Assembly: GCA_002284615.2 (NCBI GenBank)
Contig: MU069486.1
Location: forward strand, 677,296-690,294
Source of the DNA: Dunaliella salina
Lineage: Eukaryota > Chlorophyta > Chlorophyceae > Chlamydomonadales > Dunaliellaceae
Reading direction: 5' to 3'
DNA length: 12,999 nt
This document shows positions 7,691-12,999 of this stretch, piece after piece (the stretch's first letter is position 1; each line of letters begins with the position of its first letter). Under the pieces are notes generated by a model. That model saw nothing but the letters and a program-made list of their open reading frames with translations, searched no databases and was not told the DNA's origin. The translations under genes were made by a program, and so were the position numbers.

Positions 7691-8140
7691 GTGTTTGGAA
7701 AACCTTCCCTTAACCTGTGTGGCCTTAGGCTGGCATCGGCATTTTCTGTACTTTTACACACAGCTTCACTGCAATCATTTATACTATTAATAACAAAAAA
7801 ACACTAACCATGGCTTTGTTGCCCCTGAACCACATGCTGTTTGAACCAAAATTTCTCCTTCTCCATGGACGCGGTGGGAGGTGGTCTATAAGTCGGCCAC
7901 CTCCTAGGTGCCATGGCACAGGAATGATCTCTGGCTCCAAATGGCAGGGTGTCCCAACTGTAAGCCCTTGTGGTGGTGAGAGGTTTGCTCCTTTCCCAAG
8001 TAACGTATGAGGTGCTTATGACGGCTTGGTTGCCAAGTTTGCATGTGCATTCCCAAAATGCTATGAGTAATCTCGCGCTGGCCTGCTTTGGTTGCAGGGA
8101 CTCTAAGCAAAAGTTAAGGAACCCCAGCAGGCAGAAAAAA
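7691..8140. other. no recognised gene
   Basis: Short frames exist on both strands but match nothing in the window and have no convincing start context. The longest, on the minus strand (144 codons ending at 7804), gains its apparent membrane-like hydrophobic stretch from the purine-rich tail of the 3' end fragment at 8141. I treat it as chance. A host exon cannot be excluded. Confidence 0.5.
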
Positions 8141-8240
8141 AGGAAAGAAAAGAAAACTACACAGGCAGTGAAAACGCTCCCCGCATCAATTAAGGAAAAG
8201 GGGTTACCTAGGGCCAAGGCACCGTGTATCCATTTCACTG
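8141..8240 (-). mobile_element. Solo 3' end of a retroelement, subfamily of element E
   Basis: AGGAAAGAAAAGAAAACTAC (8141-8160), then GGCAG-GAAAAC-CTCCCC and CATCAATTA-GGAAA, matches the 3' UTR of element E (9045-9133) base for base over most positions and in the same orientation. No coding sequence precedes it on the minus strand, so it is a severely 5'-truncated insertion or a SINE tail. The hairpin of E is poorly conserved here. Confidence 0.65.
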
Positions 8241-9044
8241 ACAGGTATAGCTATGTAAATTGTTCTCTTCCTTTCCTTTTTTAAGTGCTCGCTAAGCTTT
8301 TCCCTTTTTCCTTGTACGCAGAGTAACCTGAGGGTATCTCAGATGTTGATATAATTCTCAAACAATTTATGTTATCTTTATTTGATTGTCTCACCCTCCT
8401 GGAAAAGAACCTCATGAGAGTTAAACTTATGAGAGTTATCAGTTTATTCTCCCTTTGTCCTACCTATGATTTTGTTCTCTCTGTAATTTTGTTTCTTTAA
8501 GCTCTAAATACATTCAAAATTTGTAAATGTGATGTGAAGTAACAGGGATGATGCCTATCATGTCAACTGCCTTGTACTACATGATGTATCCAACTTCTAC
8601 TTCCATATGTGCGCTTGCCAATCTTTTGATCAGCTGATTGTAAGGTCAATCTTGCCTTGTCCTCAAAATATAAAATCCACCGGCCAAAAGCTAGCATTCC
8701 TTCCTTTTTACAGTCCAGTACCAGCTACTCAATCTGGAGAATTTCATGTGTCCTCATCATGATCAGTCTAACCATGTAACCTTCATATAAAGCATTTCAT
8801 CTGACGTCATCATTGTAATCTTGTAGCCTTCATGTGTCCTCATCATGGTCTGCTGCTGTCAGATCAGTCTTTGGGTGGGGACTTTAATCCCCAAAAAACT
8901 TGCCTATTGCAGCTCCTCACTGAAAGCTGAGCTTGTTGTATACCGATAAAGTAAGTGCAACTTCACAGATTTGAGGAATGTAGCCTACGGAATGAAATCA
9001 ACCGCATCACCTGCACTTCAATCATGGAAATTTTAAAGTGCAAG
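8241..9044. other. AT-rich intergenic stretch, no gene seen
   Basis: There is no frame of note and no match to the retroelement proteins. It contains the 19-bp direct repeat at 8743/8829 and a TGACGTCA palindrome at 8802-8809. It is bracketed by two same-orientation retroelement 3' ends. It is probably the best candidate in the window for non-repetitive host DNA. Confidence 0.5.
8743..8870. repeat. Diverged tandem duplication, about 86-bp period
   Basis: TTCATGTGTCCTCATCATG occurs exactly at 8743-8761 and 8829-8847. GATCAGTCT follows each copy (8761-8769 and 8862-8870), and CCATGTAACCTTCAT versus TCTTGTAGCCTTCAT is also shared. Confidence 0.75.
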
Positions 9045-9167
9045 AGGAAAGAAAAGAAAACTACGTAGGCAGAGAAACTCCCCTTACATCAATTACGGAA
9101 ATGGAGACACATTGGCTCAAAAAAGAGCCGTGTGCCCCCTCCACCACAAAGTATGAAAAAGAGAATG
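9045..9167 (-). other. Element E 3' UTR with hairpin and conserved end
   Basis: Read on the minus strand it has a 9-bp stem: GGCTC (9114-9118) with GAGCC (9125-9129) around six A, extended by ACAC (9107-9110) with GTGT (9130-9133) across a 3-base bulge. It ends CTCTGCCTACGTAG then TTTTCTTTTCTTTCC, the same terminal motif and pyrimidine tail as in A, C and the nested insertion. Confidence 0.65.
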
Positions 9168-10103
9168 CTAATGTGGATCTGGAGGGTTACTAGAAGCACC
9201 TGACTCTAGAAACTGGCTGTGGGAGGTGTTATCGTTTTCAATAGCGCGGCGTGTGGTGACTAGTTTGTGGGCATATTGGACAGAATGGGCATGAAATCGT
9301 AGAGCAAGCTTAATGGCACACTGGTGATCCAATCCTAGTTGTTTGAATTGCTTCAGGGTATGCTCAGAGTAAATAGTTCCACCTACACCCAGGCGAATAG
9401 GGTGAATTGTAACAGCTTTAGCGTTAATAAGTTTACAAAGGCCTGCATGCTGCTGCTTTGCCGCGTTCAACTGATGCTCTGGCCTTGTGTCTTCACAGAA
9501 CTTGATTTCTATTAGGTGCACATGGCATTCATTCGCAAAAAGTTCTTGGGGTTGTCTCATGCGGCTAGTTCTGGTGGTCCTCCATGAGGAGCTGCGCAAA
9601 GCGTGATGGGAATGGGTAGGAGAAACATTGTTAGAAGTTTGTTTGGCATTAAAAGGGGTGATCAAAACAGCATCTGGTCGACTGGAGTTGAGTCTTTTCC
9701 TCTCTGGAAGGTTACGAGGGTAGAAGTAAGCAGGTACAGTTCTGTTTGAGGCATATGTAGGGAGTTGGAGGTTGTGTTGCGCAAGCTTAAGAACGCTTCC
9801 TATGTCTGTGTAGACCATGCCTGCCCCCACAGGGCATTTGCTGAGGGCTTTTGTAATCATTCTGCCTGCAATGTTTCGGCGTTCAGTTTTCATGTTAGAG
9901 ATGATATGGTTTTGGCAGCCTGAGAGCATGTGTAGTGCGTTGTCCAAATGATGGCAGCCTGGGAGGGGACAAGATGGATCAGTCGACCTTTTAAAACGTA
10001 CTGCATGTTTTTGGCTGTACAGGGTGCCCGTGCGGTACTGTAGGATGGTACGCTTCATGGGTACAGAGATGTTGGGCATATTTCTGAAGGCATTGCTGAT
10101 TTT
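9168..10103 (-). pseudogene. Element E, CCHC knuckle, putative PD-(D/E)xK nuclease and C-terminal tail
   Basis: This is the longest open frame in the window (303 codons from the Met at 10079), continuous with the upstream part except for TAA at 10104-10106. Residue numbers count from that Met. YRTGTLYSQKHAVRF spans about 15-29. The knuckle CPLPGC...H...C is 37-55 (C-x4-C-x7-H-x4-C). SRPDAVLITP is about 133-142 and HLIEIKFCEDTRPEHQL about 188-204, giving PD135-136 and E191-x-K193. A basic, Ser-rich stretch separates the two halves. The tail has IRLGVGGTIYSEHTLKQF and ends SSNPPDPH. CCHC plus RPD...E is the layout of R2-like restriction-type endonucleases, and RNase H, CCHC and nuclease together recall Dualen/RandI elements. 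The catalytic role is inferred. Confidence 0.7.
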
Positions 10104-10795
10104 TTAATCTACTTGCGGTAATAAGTTTTCATAGTAAGAGTAGTAGCCTGTTTTGGCATTGGCATATCCAAGCTTCTGTTTAGAATGCATGTGGGATTTG
10201 AGGGCATCTTGAAGATTCGGGAAATAGGTGAGCTTGTGGGTGGGTGGTGGAGCCGCAGGTGTGCCTGCAGCATGCAATCTTTCTTCCTTGGCAAACCAGA
10301 AAATATTTGTAAATGGATTTCCACCAGGACCTGCACCAGGAATCTTGGTGTCTGCCACGCAGTTCTGGGCTTGCTTTGCCTGATGTTTTGCAATAGCATC
10401 TGCACATTCATTTCCAGCGATGCCAGCATGGGACTTCACCTTGTAAATTCGGATTTTGGTAAGGAAGTCTCTCATGAGAGTTGAGATCATTTTAAGGACT
10501 CGTTCTCGTTGGATATGCCTCAGGTGTTTCTCAGGGAAAAGAAGTTGTTTCAGGTGTTTCTCAGGGAAAAGAAGTTGTTTACGTATTTGTTGAAGAGAGG
10601 TGAGGCTGTCTGACGCAATGTCTGCATGTTTGTTAATGATGGCAGCTGCAATTGCTGCCGATTGATGGTTTTAATAATCCCAGCACTGTTTGGCTCTACA
10701 AAGTTCTTGCTGTCAGTGGACGGGCAGTAGACGCCTGCTCCAATTTCTTGCTTACCGTTATGGATAAGGCAGCTGCCATCTGTGTATGCCCATGT
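10104..10795 (-). pseudogene. Element E, RNase H domain and connector
   Basis: WAYTDGSCLIHNGKQEIGAG (Asp near 10779) carries the first catalytic Asp. The second motif is damaged: INRAEL in element C is here INRQQL in one frame, because about 10 bases are missing near 10658, which removes the catalytic Glu and shifts the frame. In the next frame AAAIINKHADIASDSLTSLQ carries the third motif. The 10-codon tandem duplication (KQLLFPEKHL twice) follows. KVKSHAGIAGNECADAIAKH (about 10436-10380) carries the last. The connector FPNLQDALKSHMHSKQKLG runs to TAA at 10104-10106. Confidence 0.75.
10521..10580 (-). repeat. Perfect 30-bp tandem duplication in the RNase H region
   Basis: Units 10521-10550 and 10551-10580 are identical, so the event is recent. 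It is in frame and adds ten residues between the SDS motif and the KSHAGIAGNE motif. Confidence 0.95.
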
Positions 10796-11130
10796 TCTCC
10801 AATCATCAACTTTGAGAGTCAGTGTAGCACTGGATTGGCTGGGCACCAAGTCTGTTTCTTTGACGATCATGTGTGGATTTTTAGGGTGTTTGGAGGCGTG
10901 TTGCTTGTCAAATGGGAGGTGTTCCAGTTTATTGAAACCTGGCATGTGAGCATGCATGGAATTTAGGACAGGATGGCTGCTGACATTTGTCAGCTTCCAC
11001 TGTGTGGCTTCTTTCAAATCTCCTTTCAGGCCTTGTAGCCAGTCTTTGTTATGTTTGTTGAGATGAACTCGAGCTGCAGCGTTCCAAACAGCAAAGATAC
11101 AAAGGTCCCAGGTATGCTTAGGTAAAGGTA
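10796..11130 (-). pseudogene. Element E, region between methyltransferase-like and RNase H domains
   Basis: One frame reads PKHTWDLCIFAVWNAAARV, then HLNKHNKDWLQGLKGDLKEA, then TQWKLTNVSSHPVLNSM, and runs into RNase H. Element C has the matching IAI-stop-NN...RWFECLK segment. In most LINEs an RT of about 400-500 residues would stand just before RNase H. Here only about 110 residues separate the two domains and none looks like RT fingers or palm. A frame change near 11130 joins it to the preceding part. Confidence 0.6.
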
Positions 11131-11692
11131 CCTCTCGGTCAGGGCAGGATTGAGGGGCACTGTAACCAAGTTTTTTGCTGAGGTCGTAACAGAGGTGGGG
11201 TAGGCAGTGGCAAGTTTGGAGTAAGGGTTGGTTACCATGTCCTTATTCCAAGGCGGAAGGAACATGAATGTAGCAGTAGCTTCTGTGTTGAGAATGGCAG
11301 AGCAAATGGCATGTTGCAGAGCTTGGGTCAAGACTCCCTCGTCATAAATTGGATGGCAGACTGAGAAGCCTGAGAATTTGGATGAGAAGGCATTATGCAT
11401 GGCACCAAAAAGAGTGTCTCGGGAATGCGCACTCCAATAATTCTGGTATTGTGGGTTGTGGTCTAGTGGGGAGGCCATTTTTTCTTGGGTTACCAAAGCC
11501 CATTTTCGGAGGGCAGTATGGATGTGAGTTGGAAGGGCTCGTGAGAATGAGTCTTTGATCTCCTTGCTAGAATACTTCATTTCAAGCATGGATTTGCGGG
11601 AAAGGAGCCTTTGCAGCTCAGTAGCAAAGCTACCAGGAGCTGGTGTTATTTTCTCGTGCATGCCAGCAAGCTTGGCCCCATAAAAAACCTTG
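11131..11692 (-). pseudogene. Element E, degenerate PCIF1-like methyltransferase domain
   Basis: The frame is open from KVFYGAKLAGMHEKI just after the nested insertion. Numbering from the Met at 11661: VTQEKMASPLDHN 57-69, YWSAHSRDTLFGA 75-87, FSGFSVCHPIYDEG 96-109, FMFLPPWNKD 132-141. The succession FGA, a CHP motif followed by an acidic pair, then F-x-F-x-P-x-W mirrors the FG, NPPF-x-E and F-x-F-x-P-x-W signature of PCIF1-type N6-adenine methyltransferases. The Asn of NPPF is missing in both C and E, so a binding or structural role is likelier than catalysis. Fold assignment is by motif only. Confidence 0.5.
11688..11692 (-). repeat. Target-site duplication, downstream copy
   Basis: CCTTG (CAAGG on the coding strand) directly follows the pyrimidine tail of the nested insertion. 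It is short for an LINE target-site duplication. Confidence 0.6.
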
Positions 11693-11879
11693 TAAAAAAA
11701 AAAAGTAAAAGTAAAAGTCTACGCTGGCCATATCCAGCGCGCATTTAGGAAAAATCCCACAGTCAGTGCTGTCACTGACCATGAGTCTCACCGGTATCTA
11801 AACAAGAAAAAAATTAAACTAGTGGGGAGCTCTGTAGAGGATTTGGAAGCGGTTTGGGGGTATCATACCAACACCCTTG
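11693..11879 (-). mobile_element. Nested 5'-truncated retroelement 3' end inserted in element E
   Basis: About 187 bp on the minus strand: the last codons of a family member (altered DPH-stop, CCCCACTAG near 11825), the two-hairpin 3' UTR of element C, and a tail of CTTTTA units ending in a long pyrimidine run. Hairpin arms: CGCTGG (11722-11727) with CCAGCG (11734-11739), and GTCAGTG (11762-11768) with CACTGAC (11773-11779). It is flanked by CCTTG on both sides. Removing it with one CCTTG rejoins TIRK to VFYGAKLAG in frame, as in element C. Insertion plus one duplicate is 192 bp, a multiple of three. Confidence 0.8.
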
Positions 11880-11884
11880 CCTTG
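11880..11884 (-). repeat. Target-site duplication, upstream copy
   Basis: CCTTG matches 11688-11692. An adjacent second CCTTG at 11875-11879 makes the exact 5' junction ambiguous by five bases. Confidence 0.55.
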
Positions 11885-12690
11885 CGTATTGTAAATACAG
11901 TGTTGTATATTTGCGCCGTGTATATTTCTGGGAGAATGAGGGGGGAAGAAGTAGGAGGGCAACGTCTGTGGGATCCTATGTCTGATGATGCTGGATGAGG
12001 GGGTTGATGATGTTTGTACTTCATGAGGTCAACCTTGCGCAGCCAATATTCACATGAGCCTGTAGGTTTTATTTCTGCTTGTGGATTAGTGGGGTCTGTC
12101 AAAAGTGATTTGTTGCGCAATTCTGCGTCCATCTTCTGCTGCCATACATTGGTTTCATCGAGTTTCTCAAAGCCCTGTCTTTCAAGATTTGTGAGGGCAG
12201 AATCTGCTGTGGGTGTTGAGAGGTTGGGCTCGCTCTGTTGTGCTACAAACTTAAGCAAACACTCTTTAAATTTGGGCCATGTCTCCTGTAGATCTTCTGA
12301 TTCCCAGGAGGGCTTCCATGTGATCCTCCAGAGTTCTTGTTTTGTCTGCCACTCTCTTTCAATTTTTGGGGCATCATTTAGGCTTGCACAGGCGGGACAT
12401 GCCCATGTGTCAGCTGTTGCAATTTCTTGTCTTTGCTCATTGGAGTAGCATCCAAGCTCCTTCATGCATCTTCAATTGTACGTCCGGTGGCACACCTTAC
12501 AAACATGCATATCAGGAAATGGAGGATCAAAGGTTTCAGTTTCATAACTCTGGTGGTAATTGCATATTTGGCAGCAGGCACACTCAATATCAGTGCGAGC
12601 AGCAGGTAAGACATCTTCAGGCACAAGGTTAGCTTGTTTGAATAGTGGCAGGGCCCATTTTTCAATGATCATGGGTGCGTATACTTAATG
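11885..12690 (-). pseudogene. Element E, PHD-type zinc finger and conserved linker
   Basis: One frame from the Met at 12672. KWALPLFKQANLVPEDV leads to Cys34-x2-Cys37 (CQIC), Cys58-x2-Cys61 (CKVC), Tyr65-Asn66-stop-Arg-Cys69, then Trp90 and Cys92-x2-Cys95 (WACPAC). This is a C4HC3 PHD pattern with the central His changed to Asn. The TGA at 12472-12474 stands where element C has Trp (YHWKC). The linker continues IEREWQTKQELWRITWKPSW, then DPTNPQAEIKP and SCEYWLRKVDLM, which is conserved in C. The frame is cut by the nested insertion near 11880. Confidence 0.65.
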
Positions 12691-12933
12691 TGTGTGGTAT
12701 TGCATAGAGGAATGTGTAGTACATAGTATTCGACATAAATAACATGAACTTCACTTGCCTTTGAAAGGCACACGCTGAAGTTACAAACAATATCTACTGG
12801 GCATGTAGATGTGATTTGGGGGTGGGTGTACGTGTGTGCAAGTGTAGTGGTGAATGTGTAGGCCAGATGACATTAAGTGTGTGTGCTTGCTTGTGCGCGT
12901 GTTTGTGCACACACAAGTGTGTCAGGGCCTGCC

Positions 12934-12937
<4 letters not shown>
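12691..12937. other. TG-rich non-coding sequence
   Basis: GTGTG and TGTGCGC words of rising density lead into the microsatellite. There is no match to the N-terminal region of element C, so element E does not visibly continue here. Confidence 0.6.

Positions 12938-12999
<62 letters not shown>
12938..12999. repeat. (TG)n microsatellite, open at the window edge
   Basis: Thirty-one uninterrupted TG units run to the last base, so the real length is longer. This is Z-DNA-prone alternating purine-pyrimidine sequence. Confidence 0.98.

Larger units (their letters stand above)
9045..12690 (-). mobile_element. Element E: long RT-less retroelement copy with nested insertion
   Basis: Minus strand, about 3.65 kb including the nested 192 bp. 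It has the same domain order as element C and is better preserved. The damage I can see is: TGA at 12472-12474 in the PHD finger, the nested insertion at 11693-11879, a frame change near 11130, a roughly 10-base deletion near 10658, a 30-bp duplication at 10521-10580 and TAA at 10104-10106. Repairing these in thought leaves one continuous frame to TAG at 9168-9170, so the element was a single-ORF unit. Codons upstream of 12690 do not match the N-terminal region of C, so it is probably 5'-truncated there. Confidence 0.75.

Noticed and set aside
7804..8238. 144-codon minus-strand frame with a hydrophobic, membrane-like stretch
   Set aside because: The hydrophobic stretch comes from translating the GAAAA-rich tail of the retroelement 3' end fragment at 8141-8240. 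There is no homologue in the window and no supporting context.
7810..8284. Overlapping plus-strand frames of 66 and 104 codons
   Set aside because: No recognisable domain, and they overlap repeat-derived sequence. Considered as a possible host exon but without splice or homology support.
8802..8809. TGACGTCA as a regulatory (CRE/bZIP) site
   Set aside because: An isolated 8-bp palindrome in AT-rich DNA with no gene nearby; chance cannot be excluded.
12014..12448. 144-codon plus-strand frame
   Set aside because: Antisense of the PHD and linker part of element E, which aligns with element C on the coding strand.
1..12999. CRISPR arrays, bacterial operons or phage modules
   Set aside because: No regularly spaced repeats with unique spacers, no ribosome-binding-site-led gene strings; all recognisable coding sequence is eukaryotic retroelement-like.

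Overview
This window looks like nuclear DNA of a eukaryote, densely packed with decayed retroelements. I find no intact host gene, rRNA, functional tRNA, CRISPR array or bacterial-type operon. The evidence is nested retrotransposon remnants, tRNA-derived SINE-like heads, microsatellites (AAGGA and TG) and the lack of any long intact ORF. The protein types (PHD finger, RNase H, CCHC knuckle) suit retrotransposons of the green lineage, but the host species cannot be fixed from this sequence.

Layout, left to right. A microsatellite (1-48) and unassigned DNA (49-367) come first. Element A is a minus-strand retroelement 3' part (368-1557). A tRNA-like SINE head with a 47-bp repeat follows (about 1548-1740). 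Element B is a plus-strand copy of the segment already seen in A (1796-2850), so A and B form a head-to-head inverted repeat. Element C is a long plus-strand retroelement (3018-6670). Two AT-rich palindromes follow (6723-6812). Element D is a plus-strand 3' fragment (6835-7440). A second tRNA-headed SINE candidate ends in sequence shared with the retroelement 3' UTR (7489-7690). Then come DNA without a recognised gene, a solo minus-strand 3' end (8141-8240) and about 800 bp of unique-looking DNA. Element E is a long minus-strand retroelement (12690 down to 9045), itself split by a small nested insertion with target-site duplications (11693-11879). TG-rich DNA and an open-ended (TG)n reach the window edge.

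The two long copies, C and E, share one domain order: N-terminal region, PHD-type zinc finger, conserved linker, a domain resembling a degenerate PCIF1-type adenine methyltransferase, RNase H, CCHC knuckle, a putative PD-(D/E)xK nuclease, and a C-terminal tail ending in a [N/T]PPDPH-like motif. Neither contains a reverse transcriptase between these domains, although both are collinear through the place where one would be expected. This RT-less layout is the most unusual thing in the window. It is either a non-autonomous family that borrows RT in trans or one whose RT lies in another ORF.

The 3' UTRs carry one or two short hairpins followed by a shared motif (CCWRCGTWG, then a CTTTT-rich tail), typical of RNA recognised in cis by its own RT. 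All coding copies are broken by stops, frameshifts and indels. Four premature stops correspond to Trp or Gln codons in the sister copy, so they are explained by C-to-T transitions.
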